Shown here: piece after piece, positions 8,255 through 15,127 of the stretch
Position numbering within the stretch: the first letter of the stretch is position 1
How the letters are laid out: each line of letters starts with the position of its first letter
From: Clostridiales bacterium
Lineage (GTDB): Bacteria; Bacillota; Clostridia; Oscillospirales; CAG-382
DNA: 37,572 nt
NCBI GenBank assembly: GCA_016286245.1
Contig: JAEESG010000004.1
Location: 1-37,572, forward strand
Direction: 5' to 3'
Translations under genes and position numbers: made by a program
Notes under the pieces: generated by a model
The model's database searches: none
Seen by the model: only the letters and a program-made list of their open reading frames with translations
What the model was told of the DNA's origin: nothing

Positions 8255-10342
8255 TCACACCTTGAATATTATGTCCTTATACGCGGGCACCGGCCACATT
8301 TCCGACGGCATGATCTCTTCTGCGGAGTCGATATACGTTCTCATCGATTCCATGAGCGAAAGCACGTTATTCTTGAAATATTCCGCCTTTTCCTTCGGCG
8401 TATTTCCGGGAAGTGCCGAAAGTGCGAGCGAAAGCTTCTCCGAGTCGGCGTACAGCTTTTTGAGCATCGTATTGAGCTTCTTGAAAATCTCGGTTTCGAA
8501 CTTTACGTCAGCTTTTTCGAACGCCGCCTTCTTTTCGGAGACGGTTTTTGCGAGAATTGCCGTATATTTGCTTATCGCGGGCAAAATCAGCGTTTTCGTC
8601 ATATCGTTGAGCGTTCTTGCTTCGATATTTACCGTTTTTGAATAGGTTTCGAGAAGTATATCCGCTCTCGAGAACATCTCTTTTCTCGTGAAAACTTTAT
8701 GCGACGTGAAGAGTTTTACGTTCTTTTCGTCGGTAAAGTGCGGAATAGCGTCTACCGCTGTCTTATAGCAGAGCAGACCTCTCTTTTTCGCCTCTTCCTT
8801 CCATGCGTCCGAGTATCCGTCGCCGTTGAATATGATTCTCTTATGCTCTTTTATCGTTTTTCTTATGAGAGCGTTGAGTTCCTTTGTGAAATCCTTCGCT
8901 TTTTCAAGCTCGTTTGCAAACTGACTCAGTTCTTCCGCAACTATCGTGTTAAGAACGACGTTTGCGTCGGAAATCGACTGGCTGGAGCCTATCATTCTGA
9001 GTTCAAACTTGTTTCCGGTGAACGCAAACGGAGACGTTCTGTTCCTGTCGGTCGTATCCTTCGGGAAATTCGGCAGCACGTGGACGCCTATTTCCATATT
9101 TTTCTTTGCGTTTCTCTTATAAACCGTTCCCGCCTCAATGGAATCCATTATCGCGGTAAGCTCGTCGCCCAGAAACATCGAAACAACCGCCGGAGGCGCT
9201 TCGTTTGCGCCGAGTCTTCTGTCGTTTCCCGCGCTTGCGACCGATATTCTTATGAGGTCCTGATATTCGTCAACCGCTTTTATCACTGCAACCATAAACA
9301 GCAGAAACTGTGCGTTTTCGTCGGGCGTGGTGCCGGGATCGAGCAGATTTTGTCCCTTATCGGTGGAAATCGACCAGTTATTGTGCTTTCCACTTCCGTT
9401 GAGCCCCGCAAACGGCTTTTCGTTGAGCAGGCACACGAGTCCGTGTCTTTCGGCGACCTTCTTCATAACCTCCATGGTGAGCTGATTATGGTCGCAGGAA
9501 ATATTCGCCGTCGTATACACGGGCGCAAGCTCGTGCTGCGCGGGCGCCGCCTCGTTATGCTTTGTTTTTGCGAGCACGCCGAGCTTCCACAGTTCGGTAT
9601 CGAGGTCCTTCATATATTCGGCAACCCTCGTCTTTATGGTGCCGAAATAGTGGTCGTCCATTTCCTGACCCTTGGGCGGTTTTGCGCCGAAGAGCGTTCT
9701 TCCCGTGAATATAAGGTCTTCTCTCTGTTCGTAATATTTTTTATCTATAAGGAAATATTCCTGTTCCGCTCCGACGGTCGTAATAACTCTCTTTACGGAA
9801 GTGTTTCCGAAGAGCTTCATTATTCTGAGCGCCTGCGCGCTCAAATCCTCCATCGAGCGCAGAAGCGGCGTTTTTTTATCAAGCACCTCTCCGCCGTACG
9901 AGCAGAAAACAGTCGGTATGTAAAGCGAGTCGTCCTTTATAAACGCATAAGACGTCGGGTCCCACGACGTATATCCGCGCGCTTCAAACGTGGATCTCAG
10001 TCCTCCCGAAGGAAACGACGACGCGTCGGGCTCGCCCTTTATGAGCTCTTTTCCCGAAAAATCCATAATAACTTTGCCGTCGGCTGTGGGAGAGATAAAA
10101 CTGTCGTGTTTTTCGGCGGTAATGCCGGTAAGCGGCTGGAACCAATGTGTATAGTGCGTTGCGCCTTTTTCGACAGCCCAGTCCTTCATGGCGCTTGCTA
10201 TGACGTTGGCAAGATTAATATCGAGATCGTTTCCTCTGTCGATCGTTCTGCGCAGCGATTTATACACGTCCTTGGGAAGTCTTTCTCTCATTACCTCATC
10301 ATTGAAAACGAGACTTGAAAATATTTCCGGTACGTTCGTCAT
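8255..10342 (-). CDS. glnN: Glutamine synthetase type III (GSIII)
   Basis: The enzyme makes glutamine from glutamate, ammonia and ATP and is the main ammonium-assimilation step. The 695-residue length is diagnostic of the GSIII class (GSI is about 450, GSII about 360). Active-site motifs are visible: GAEQEYFLID (191-200, metal-binding glutamates), FAGLNGSGKHNNWS (311-324), NDRRLGANEAPP (373-384), NRTSPFAF (434-441) and KFELRMIG (445-452). The ATG at 10342 follows AAAGGAAG. It lies between a transporter gene and the liv operon on the same strand, with its own promoter. GSIII lacks the adenylylation site of GSI, so control is likely transcriptional or by PII-like factors (family knowledge). Confidence 0.96.
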   Translation of the reverse strand: MTNVPEIFSSLVFNDEVMRERLPKDVYKSLRRTIDRGNDLDINLANVIASAMKDWAVEKGATHYTHWFQPLTGITAEKHDSFISPTADGKVIMDFSGKELIKGEPDASSFPSGGLRSTFEARGYTSWDPTSYAFIKDDSLYIPTVFCSYGGEVLDKKTPLLRSMEDLSAQALRIMKLFGNTSVKRVITTVGAEQEYFLIDKKYYEQREDLIFTGRTLFGAKPPKGQEMDDHYFGTIKTRVAEYMKDLDTELWKLGVLAKTKHNEAAPAQHELAPVYTTANISCDHNQLTMEVMKKVAERHGLVCLLNEKPFAGLNGSGKHNNWSISTDKGQNLLDPGTTPDENAQFLLFMVAVIKAVDEYQDLIRISVASAGNDRRLGANEAPPAVVSMFLGDELTAIMDSIEAGTVYKRNAKKNMEIGVHVLPNFPKDTTDRNRTSPFAFTGNKFELRMIGSSQSISDANVVLNTIVAEELSQFANELEKAKDFTKELNALIRKTIKEHKRIIFNGDGYSDAWKEEAKKRGLLCYKTAVDAIPHFTDEKNVKLFTSHKVFTRKEMFSRADILLETYSKTVNIEARTLNDMTKTLILPAISKYTAILAKTVSEKKAAFEKADVKFETEIFKKLNTMLKKLYADSEKLSLALSALPGNTPKEKAEYFKNNVLSLMESMRTYIDSAEEIMPSEMWPVPAYKDIIFKV

Positions 10343-10458
10343 TATGGGGTACTTCCTTTCTTTTAATTATGTAAACCTGCTTTTGTGCTTAAAACACACG
10401 AGAAATTCGGAAAATATGCTTTTCGGCGCCAGTCATTTCTGAGCGCAATCTTTTAATT

Positions 10459-10487
10459 ATGATACCGCAGAAACGGCAATTTGTCAA
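10459..10487 (-). promoter_or_regulatory. Promoter of glnN
   Basis: TTGACA (10482-10487) and TATCAT (10459-10464) on the minus strand are 17 bases apart. The -35 box overlaps the stop codon of the upstream transporter gene, so glnN starts its own transcript about 110 bases upstream of the ATG. Confidence 0.7.
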
Positions 10488-11590
10488 GTATTATTTGGCT
10501 GTGCGTGCTTTTCGTCTCTCTGCATTTTACGTTTTTTATGCATTAATTTTATGAAATTTGCGTATATTACCGCAACGATCACTATCGAGACGTAGCCGAA
10601 AGCCGAAAAGACGGTTGCCACGAGATTTGAAAAGCCGAAACAGCTTATGACAAACGCTATGAAGCTGAAAGAGAAGGCGGAAAGTGCGTTATGTTTCTTT
10701 ATAAGCGAAAAATGGTCGGAAAAATACACCAGCACAGGCACAAGGCATGAAAGCGACGCGCCGCTCATCGCGATAAAGAGCAGCGACGCGTAAACGTACA
10801 TGAAAGGCACGGATATTCTCTGCGCCGCTTCGAGCATGGGAAGCTCGGCGCTCATGGACGCGGGATTTACCGCCATGCAGTAAAACACGCACAGCGCGAT
10901 AATTAAAAGCACGACGCATCCTATAACTATTCCCCACACGGTATGGGAGTCTTTTTTTGCCATTTTGCTTACCGGGCACAGCACGCCTATCCCACAGAAC
11001 AAATTATATGATGAAAACAGAAACGCTCCGAGCACCCAGCTTGAAAACAGCGCATTTTTGCTTTCATTCGACACAAAAACGACGTCGGACGGCGCGTAAA
11101 AAAAGGCGTTCAGTACCGCCGTTGCAACCGTCATCACCGCAAGCAGCGGCACGATATACGAAAACACCTTGACAAGCCCGTCGATTCCCTTTATTGCGAT
11201 ACATGCGATAACCGCGCAGAAAATGAAGCTACCCCCGATATACGAGCGGCCTATTCCCGACAGCTTTTCAAAAAGCGCGCCGGCGCCCGCCGCCATGACG
11301 ATATACGTGCCGAAATACATTACCATTTCAACCGCCGCAACCGTTCTGCCGAAAATCGCGTTTCCGCCCGCTATTACCGTATCTATCTTATCGTTTTGCG
11401 TTTCGCGCACGTATTTTGCCATCACTATGCCCGTAACTCCGAGGAACGTTATTGCAAGCATTATGCCGTATATCCCGTTAATCCCGAAGCGTGCGAAAAA
11501 CTGATAAAGTTCTTGCCCCGATATATATCCCGCGCCGAGAAAACTTCCTATAAACGAAAAACAGTATGCCGCAAGAGATATCTTCTTCAT
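10484..11590 (-). CDS. YkvI-like integral membrane protein, probable LeuT-fold transporter
   Basis: The 368-residue product is almost entirely hydrophobic, with about ten membrane segments. Its start, SFIGSFLGAGYISGQELYQFFARFG, carries the glycine-rich unwound first helix typical of LeuT-fold/APC-superfamily carriers, and the overall pattern fits the YkvI family. The substrate is unknown; members are usually thought to move amino acids or related solutes. Next to glutamine synthetase and an amino acid importer, an amino acid or ammonium-related substrate is plausible, but that is inference. The start follows CGGAGGAAA and a good promoter lies 25-55 bases upstream. The C-terminal 25 residues are hydrophilic and basic. 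Confidence 0.75.
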   Translation of the reverse strand: MKKISLAAYCFSFIGSFLGAGYISGQELYQFFARFGINGIYGIMLAITFLGVTGIVMAKYVRETQNDKIDTVIAGGNAIFGRTVAAVEMVMYFGTYIVMAAGAGALFEKLSGIGRSYIGGSFIFCAVIACIAIKGIDGLVKVFSYIVPLLAVMTVATAVLNAFFYAPSDVVFVSNESKNALFSSWVLGAFLFSSYNLFCGIGVLCPVSKMAKKDSHTVWGIVIGCVVLLIIALCVFYCMAVNPASMSAELPMLEAAQRISVPFMYVYASLLFIAMSGASLSCLVPVLVYFSDHFSLIKKHNALSAFSFSFIAFVISCFGFSNLVATVFSAFGYVSIVIVAVIYANFIKLMHKKRKMQRDEKHAQPNNT

Positions 11591-11615
11591 AGTTTCCTCC
11601 GAAAATCATTAATTC

Positions 11616-11644
11616 ATTATATCAAATCCGATAATTTTAGTCAA
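11616..11644 (-). promoter_or_regulatory. Promoter of the YkvI-like gene
   Basis: TTGACT (11639-11644) and TATAAT (11616-11621) on the minus strand are 17 bases apart, just upstream of CGGAGG and the ATG. Confidence 0.75.
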
Positions 11645-11657
11645 CAATTATTTGTAT

Positions 11658-11687
11658 TTAATATATTTTGCAAAACGGCGCATACTA
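11658..11687 (+). promoter_or_regulatory. Candidate forespore (sigma-G/F-like) promoter for the DUF1540 gene
   Basis: CATACTA (11681-11687) matches the established sigma-G -10 element exactly. TTAATA (11658-11663), one mismatch from TGAATA, lies 17 bases upstream. It is about 45 bases before the DUF1540 start. No good sigma-A promoter is seen for this gene. Confidence 0.4.
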
Positions 11688-11731
11688 TTCACGGAGTTTT
11701 CTCCGAAAAAAATATTGAAAGGTATGATTTT

Positions 11732-12052
11732 ATGGCAAGAATTTCATGCGACGTCGCTCACTGCGAATACAACTGCGGCGGCGGATGCAGACTTTCCGTT
11801 ATCAGCGTTGAGGGCTCCGACGCCTACGCTTCCGACGAGACGCTCTGCGACAGCTACACCGACAACAGCGAAAGCGGCTGCGTAAACTGTATTCCCGAGG
11901 ACTGCGCCTGCCAGAACAGCGACATAGAATGCGACGCGGAGGAGTGCAAATACAACGAGGATTTCCGATGCTGCGCCGACAGAATATCGATAGGTGAAAA
12001 CGACGCCTGCACCTGCACCGAAACGTGCTGCAGAACGTTTAATCTGAGATAA
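11732..12052 (+). CDS. DUF1540 protein with two cysteine-rich domains
   Basis: The track's 218-residue frame starts far upstream; the likely start is the ATG at 11732, where GAAAGG is nine bases upstream and the protein begins MARISCDVAHCEYN. The 106-residue product has 17 cysteines. Residues about 6-39 and 67-103 each follow the DUF1540 pattern (Cys, four residues, Cys, then a YN-containing turn, more Cys, and a final Cys after an acidic stretch), so the domain is duplicated. The short linker between them is also Cys-rich (CVNCIPEDCAC). Biochemical function is not known; metal binding or disulfide cross-linking is plausible. The candidate promoter suggests a link to sporulation, which is inference. 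It ends at a clean terminator. Confidence 0.88.
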   Translation: MARISCDVAHCEYNCGGGCRLSVISVEGSDAYASDETLCDSYTDNSESGCVNCIPEDCACQNSDIECDAEECKYNEDFRCCADRISIGENDACTCTETCCRTFNLR

Positions 12053-12058
12053 ATTTTT

Positions 12059-12095
12059 CTTTTGGGATATGCTTTTGCATATCCCAAAAGATTTT
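12059..12095 (+). terminator. Terminator of the DUF1540 gene
   Basis: CTTTTGGGATATGC pairs perfectly with GCATATCCCAAAAG around TTTT, followed by ATTTTT. It starts seven bases after the stop codon. Confidence 0.88.
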
Positions 12096-12116
12096 TCAAT
12101 TAATTTGAAAAAACAC

Positions 12117-12145
12117 TTGACAAAACAGCCCTTATATGATATTAT
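12117..12145 (+). promoter_or_regulatory. Promoter of tRNA-Lys
   Basis: TTGACA (12117-12122) and TATTAT (12140-12145) are 17 bases apart and end about 18 bases before the tRNA. An overlapping TATAAT lies three bases further on. Confidence 0.65.
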
Positions 12146-12163
12146 AATAAAGCTGTTCTATAT

Positions 12164-12239
12164 GCCCCTGTAGCTCAGTAGGTAGAGCACATGACTTTTA
12201 ATCATGGTGTCCGGAGTTCGACTCTCCGCAGGAGCACCA
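12164..12239 (+). tRNA. tRNA-Lys, anticodon TTT
   Basis: A full 76-base cloverleaf with encoded CCA can be drawn: D arm GCTC/GAGC, anticodon stem CATGA/TCATG with loop CTTTTAA, and T arm CGGAG-TTCGACT-CTCCG. The loop gives anticodon TTT for lysine AAA/AAG codons. The acceptor stem GCCCCTG/CAGGAGC has one non-pairing position, C3 against A70; everything else pairs. Confidence 0.95.
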
Positions 12240-12264
12240 AACCGGCTGTGCCGGATTATTTTCG

Positions 12265-12294
12265 CATGCCGAACGTGTTTCGGCATGTTTTTTT
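12265..12294 (+). terminator. Terminator after tRNA-Lys
   Basis: CATGCCGAA pairs with TTCGGCATG around CGTGT and is followed by seven Ts. A smaller CCGGC-TGT-GCCGG hairpin precedes it. Confidence 0.85.
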
Positions 12295-12333
12295 GTTATC
12301 ACGCGCCCTTTTGCGCACATTTCCATTATTTTC

Positions 12334-12362
12334 TTGACAACGCACTGTTTTTAGAGTATTAT
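12334..12362 (+). promoter_or_regulatory. Promoter of birA
   Basis: TTGACA (12334-12339) and TATTAT (12357-12362) are 17 bases apart, about 35 bases upstream of the GTG start. Confidence 0.7.
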
Positions 12363-12396
12363 TTTATTATAAATGATATGCAACGGAGGTGCAGCC

Positions 12397-13167
12397 GTGA
12401 ACATTACGTCAATACAGAATCTTCTCGAAACGGAAAGTCTCGGAAGGAATTTTGCGCTTCTCAATTCGGTCGATTCAACGAACAATTACATAAAAGACAG
12501 ATGGCAGTATCTGAAACACGGTTTCTGCGCCGTTTCGGAAATGCAGCTCTCGGGCAGGGGAAGATCGGGAAAATCCTTTTATTCTCCCGCAAAAACGGGG
12601 CTTTACATGAGTTTTCTGCTCAAAGGCAGAAAATACGCGTCCGACCCGCTCATCACGGTAAAAATCAGCTACGCGCTGTGCAGGGCGGCAGACAAGCTCA
12701 CCGGCACCACGCTTTGCGGCATAAAGTGGGTAAACGACATATACGTTTCAAATAAGAAAATCGCGGGAATTCTGTGCGAAAAGGTAAAAAGCGACACGGA
12801 AGAAGCGGTAATCGTCGGTATAGGCGTTAATTTTTCGCTTGACAAGGGAGCTCTTCCGTCCGACATCAAAAACACGGCGGGAAGCCTTCGCGACATCACA
12901 AAGAAAAAACTGCGCAGATCGGACCTGTGCGCATATATTCTGAACGAGACGGAAAAACTGCTTTCTCTGAATTTAAGCGATAAAAGCTTCATTTCGGAAT
13001 ACAGAAGCCGTTCGGTCGTTCTCGGAAAGGAAATTACCGTGCTGAAAGGCGGCGAAAAGCGCAGGGCCGCCGCCGTCGACATTGATAAAACGGGCGCGCT
13101 TGCGGTAAGATACGAGGACGGCTCCACCGAAAAGCTGTCGTCGGGCGAAATAAGCATTATAGTCTGA
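12397..13167 (+). CDS. birA: Biotin-[acetyl-CoA-carboxylase] ligase (BirA, monofunctional)
   Basis: The enzyme activates biotin with ATP and attaches it to a lysine of biotin carrier proteins. The 256-residue product has the biotin/AMP-binding loop SGRGRSGKSFYSP (52-64), KWVNDIYV (110-117), KKIAGIL (120-126) and GIGVN (141-145), then a short C-terminal SH3-like domain near 210-256. It has no N-terminal helix-turn-helix, so unlike E. coli BirA it probably does not act as a repressor. The track starts at an ATG at 12373, but GGAGG at 12385-12389 lies inside that extension and seven bases before the GTG at 12397, which decides for GTG. It has its own promoter between two tRNA genes. Confidence 0.93.
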   Translation: MNITSIQNLLETESLGRNFALLNSVDSTNNYIKDRWQYLKHGFCAVSEMQLSGRGRSGKSFYSPAKTGLYMSFLLKGRKYASDPLITVKISYALCRAADKLTGTTLCGIKWVNDIYVSNKKIAGILCEKVKSDTEEAVIVGIGVNFSLDKGALPSDIKNTAGSLRDITKKKLRRSDLCAYILNETEKLLSLNLSDKSFISEYRSRSVVLGKEITVLKGGEKRRAAAVDIDKTGALAVRYEDGSTEKLSSGEISIIV

Positions 13168-13185
13168 ATTCAATTTAACAAAAAA

Positions 13186-13208
13186 CGCGGATTTTAACAA
13201 AATCCGCG
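13186..13208. terminator. Hairpin after birA
   Basis: CGCGGATTTT pairs perfectly with AAAATCCGCG around AAC, 18 bases after the birA stop and seven bases before tRNA-Gln. On the plus strand the T-run is poor (CGTTATT); on the minus strand a TTTTTT run follows. It may terminate birA only weakly, so tRNA-Gln could be read from birA. Confidence 0.5.
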
Positions 13209-13214
13209 CGTTAT

Positions 13215-13289
13215 TGGGGCGTCGCCAAGCGGTAAGGCACCGGACTTTGACTCCGGCATTCGCTGGTTCGAATCCAGCCGTCCCAGCCA
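13215..13289 (+). tRNA. tRNA-Gln, anticodon TTG
   Basis: A 75-base cloverleaf with encoded CCA: acceptor TGGGGCG/CGTCCCA, anticodon stem CCGGA/TCCGG with loop CTTTGAC, and T arm GCTGG-TTCGAAT-CCAGC. The anticodon TTG reads glutamine codons. No separate promoter is visible between birA and the tRNA. Confidence 0.95.
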
Positions 13290-13290
13290 T

Positions 13291-13479
13291 GCAAAATGCA
13301 CTGCGAAAGCAGTGCCTTTTGCAATGAAGACGCCCGCAAGCGGGCTAATGAAGGAATGAAGACGCTTCGCTAATGAAGGAATTAAAACGAGGAAACGGGA
13401 AAAACGGGCGTCTTTACTTCATCAGCTGCGAAGCAGCGACTTCATTTTGCTTCATAAGGGCGGTACGCCCGACTTCATT
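13291..13479. repeat. Hairpin array 2: unique stems joined by AATGAAG / CTTCATT linkers
   Basis: Short hairpins such as GCACTGC-GAAA-GCAGTGC, GCCCGC-AA-GCGGGC, GCTGC-GAA-GCAGC and GGGCG-GTA-CGCCC are separated by AATGAAG in the left half (also doubled, AATGAAGGAATGAAG) and by its reverse complement ACTTCAT(T) in the right half. The outer blocks AATGAAGACGCCCG and CGGGCGTCTTTACTTCAT also pair, so the element is a large loose palindrome. It starts two bases after tRNA-Gln. No gene is visible in it. Confidence 0.85.
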
Positions 13480-13498
13480 ATTTCTCTAAATAATAAAA

Positions 13499-13529
13499 TA
13501 AAAACCCTGCCTTTACGGCAGGTTTTTTC
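13499..13529. terminator. Intrinsic terminator between hairpin arrays 2 and 3
   Basis: CCTGCC-TTTA-CGGCAGG flanked by AAAA and TTTTTT, so it could work on both strands. Confidence 0.65.
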
Positions 13530-13530
13530 A

Positions 13531-13684
13531 ACGAAATCCGTCTTTAAGGACGGGAGAAATCGCATTCGCGGTGAAAACGCTTACGCGATGAAATCCGCAC
13601 TTCGTGCGGGTTAAAAGGACGGATTTTATTTCACCGGGCGTGAAACGCCCGATTTCACCAAAGACGCAAGTCTTTGATTTCACC
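13531..13684. repeat. Hairpin array 3: unique stems joined by GATGAAATC / GATTTCACC linkers
   Basis: The linker is the same as in array 1 more than 10 kb away. Left half: GAAATC, GAAATC, GTGAAA, GATGAAATC; right half: ATTTCACC, GATTTCACC, GATTTCACC. Stems include CCGTC-TTTAAG-GACGG, CCGCAC-TTC-GTGCGG, CGGGCG-TGAAA-CGCCCG and AAAGAC-GCAA-GTCTTT. It lies between the terminator of tRNA-Gln/array 2 and the terminator of the convergent gene at 13744. Confidence 0.85.
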
Positions 13685-13717
13685 TGAGGACAAAGGCCGA
13701 AGATTTAACTATAAAGC

Positions 13718-13740
13718 AACCCTGCCTTTCGGCAGGGTTT
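13718..13740 (-). terminator. Terminator of the 155-residue protein gene
   Basis: On the minus strand CCCTGCC-GAAA-GGCAGGG is followed by TTGCTTT; on the plus strand it is followed by TTTTTATT. It lies just past the stop codon and is probably bidirectional. Confidence 0.7.
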
Positions 13741-13743
13741 TTA

Positions 13744-14211
13744 TTATTCGTCGAAATTATAAAAGTCTGTATCTACGCCCGCCGTTTCCATGGCTTTTTT
13801 CAGCTCTCGGGGGCTCATAAGTTCAAGGTCGGCGCTTTTATAGCCGGCTTTGCTCAAAAGTTTCACGTCGTCGGCATTTACAAGGTTTGAGCCGATAAAC
13901 GTATCGACAAACGGCTTCATTTCCGTTTCGACAGTCGTGATTGTGAGTTCGTCTAAAATTGAATCTTCGTCGCCCAAGTATATTCCTTCCGTAATGTAAA
14001 AATCCTCATCATCTTCAAACGCGCCGGACGCTCTGAGCATGTGTATGAGCATCATCTTTTCTTCAAAATCCGGATCGTCGGGGTCCGGAAAAAATCCGTG
14101 CGGTTTTGCTCCGGATTTGCCTTTTTGGGTGCGGCGGATTTTATTATCGGCATTCGTATCAAAAAAGCCGCCGATATTTTCAAACAATCTGCCGAAAAAG
14201 CCTTTTCCCAT
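13744..14211 (-). CDS. Hypothetical acidic protein with a helix-hairpin-helix-like C-terminus
   Basis: I do not recognise this 155-residue protein. It has no signal peptide or membrane segment. The N-terminus (MGKGFFGRLFENIGGFFDTN) could form an amphipathic helix; a basic patch follows (KIRRTQKGKSGAK), then a proline/aspartate-rich turn and a strongly acidic middle. The last 45 residues (LLSKAGYKSADLELMSPREL and onward to AGVD) resemble helix-hairpin-helix or SAM-like modules in which 'L..AGY..' and 'SP.EL' alternate; this is a pattern impression, not a domain hit. The ATG follows GTGAGGAATC. Its promoter/leader is nearly identical to that of the next gene upstream, so the two are probably co-regulated. 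Confidence 0.7.
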   Translation of the reverse strand: MGKGFFGRLFENIGGFFDTNADNKIRRTQKGKSGAKPHGFFPDPDDPDFEEKMMLIHMLRASGAFEDDEDFYITEGIYLGDEDSILDELTITTVETEMKPFVDTFIGSNLVNADDVKLLSKAGYKSADLELMSPRELKKAMETAGVDTDFYNFDE

Positions 14212-14272
14212 ACTGATTCCTCACTCTTCAACGTTTTTTCGCTTACGTTACGTATTTTCAAGGATACCGAAA

Positions 14273-14333
14273 GCGAACGCAACGGTACGTTACAGTTAAA
14301 ATGATATATCAAACGGCTCAAATTGTCAAGGAA
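14273..14333 (-). promoter_or_regulatory. Duplicated promoter/leader, copy A (155-residue protein)
   Basis: On the minus strand TTGACA (14324-14329) and TATCAT (14301-14306) are 17 bases apart. About 61 bases, from upstream of the -35 to GTTGCGTTCGC in the leader, match copy B at 15062-15122 with about seven differences and no gaps. Confidence 0.8.
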
Positions 14334-14379
14334 GGAAAGAAAAAACCAAATACTTATTAAACCGACCGGAGAAACAAAC

Positions 14380-14418
14380 CCGGCGTACTGAAAACATACA
14401 TCAGTACGCCGGTTTTTT
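14380..14418. terminator. Terminator of the 190-residue protein gene
   Basis: CCGGCGTACTGA pairs perfectly with TCAGTACGCCGG around a nine-base loop. A T-run follows on the plus strand and TTTGTTT on the minus strand, 12 bases after the minus-strand stop. Confidence 0.75.
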
Positions 14419-14429
14419 AAATTAGTTTC

Positions 14430-15002
14430 TCAATCATCCAATGGTTCAAAAACCTCGTTCAAAGCATCATTCACTTTGTCTTCCGTGTCCTTTTTTTCTT
14501 TTAAGTCATTAAGGATTGCCTGTTCATATTCCGTAAACTCGTCAAAAGAATCAATATATACTATACCTTTGAATTCCTCGCCGACAAGCTCGCCGATTCT
14601 GTAATTGTTTTCTTTTTTTCTTATCGAATACTCCAAATCATGTTCAGTTACCAATTCTTCGGGAAAATCAGTTATGAGAACCTTACACAGATTACTCTTT
14701 GCGTATACAACGGCATACCCGTCCGCAGAATAGAAATATAAATCATGACCGTCAAATTTATGATTATATTCATAAGTTAGAATTACAGGTAACGAATCGG
14801 GATTTTCCGCCATCAGCAATTCGTCAACACCGGCACGATGCATCATTAAAAACTTTCCGTCCCCGACACGCCCGCGATAATCTCTGCCATAGTGATTGCC
14901 GTATTTTTCCTCGTTCAATGTATATGATTCGTCGTCAAACGAAAAAGCTGCCAAAACCAGAAAACACGTTATCAGAATCCACAACCACAAATACCTTTTC
15001 AT
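14430..15002 (-). CDS. Hypothetical membrane-anchored or secreted protein
   Basis: The track starts at 15110 inside the promoter; the ATG at 15002 follows GGAGG by six bases and opens a signal sequence or anchor, MKRYLWLWILITCFLVLAAF. The resulting product is 190 residues. After the hydrophobic start comes a globular acidic domain with no family I recognise; it has stretches such as DLYFYSADGYAVVYAKSNL and ends in a highly charged, probably helical tail (KEKKDTEDKVNDALNEVFEP). It has no lipobox and no sortase signal. The region is more AT-rich than the neighbouring core genes, which may indicate acquired DNA. Copy B of the duplicated promoter drives it. Confidence 0.7.
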   Translation of the reverse strand: MKRYLWLWILITCFLVLAAFSFDDESYTLNEEKYGNHYGRDYRGRVGDGKFLMMHRAGVDELLMAENPDSLPVILTYEYNHKFDGHDLYFYSADGYAVVYAKSNLCKVLITDFPEELVTEHDLEYSIRKKENNYRIGELVGEEFKGIVYIDSFDEFTEYEQAILNDLKEKKDTEDKVNDALNEVFEPLDD

Positions 15003-15061
15003 GATTTCCTCCGTATTTTTAACGTTTACCTTATGTTTCTTAAAGGATATATAAACGTTTC

Positions 15062-15122
15062 GCGAACGCAACGATATATTGCAATTAAAATGATATATCA
15101 AACGGCGCAAATTGTCAAGGAA
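15062..15122 (-). promoter_or_regulatory. Duplicated promoter/leader, copy B (190-residue protein)
   Basis: TTGACA (15113-15118) and TATCAT (15090-15095) on the minus strand are 17 bases apart. The spacer differs from copy A by a single base and the leader by a few more. Confidence 0.8.
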
Positions 15123-15127
15123 GAAAA

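Noticed and set aside
8231-8258. GTGATTTAT / ATAAATCAC hairpin at the glnN stop as a terminator
   Set aside because: Stem is AT-rich and has no T-run on the minus strand.
8699-10318. Plus-strand ORF of 539 residues
   Set aside because: It lies fully antisense to the glutamine synthetase gene, is rich in Arg/Cys/Phe/Tyr as expected of a shadow frame, and shows no RBS or family motif.
12973-13290. Minus-strand ORF starting MAGTAGFEPANAG, 105 residues
   Set aside because: It is antisense to tRNA-Gln and birA. This start is a well-known artefact of reading tRNA genes backwards.
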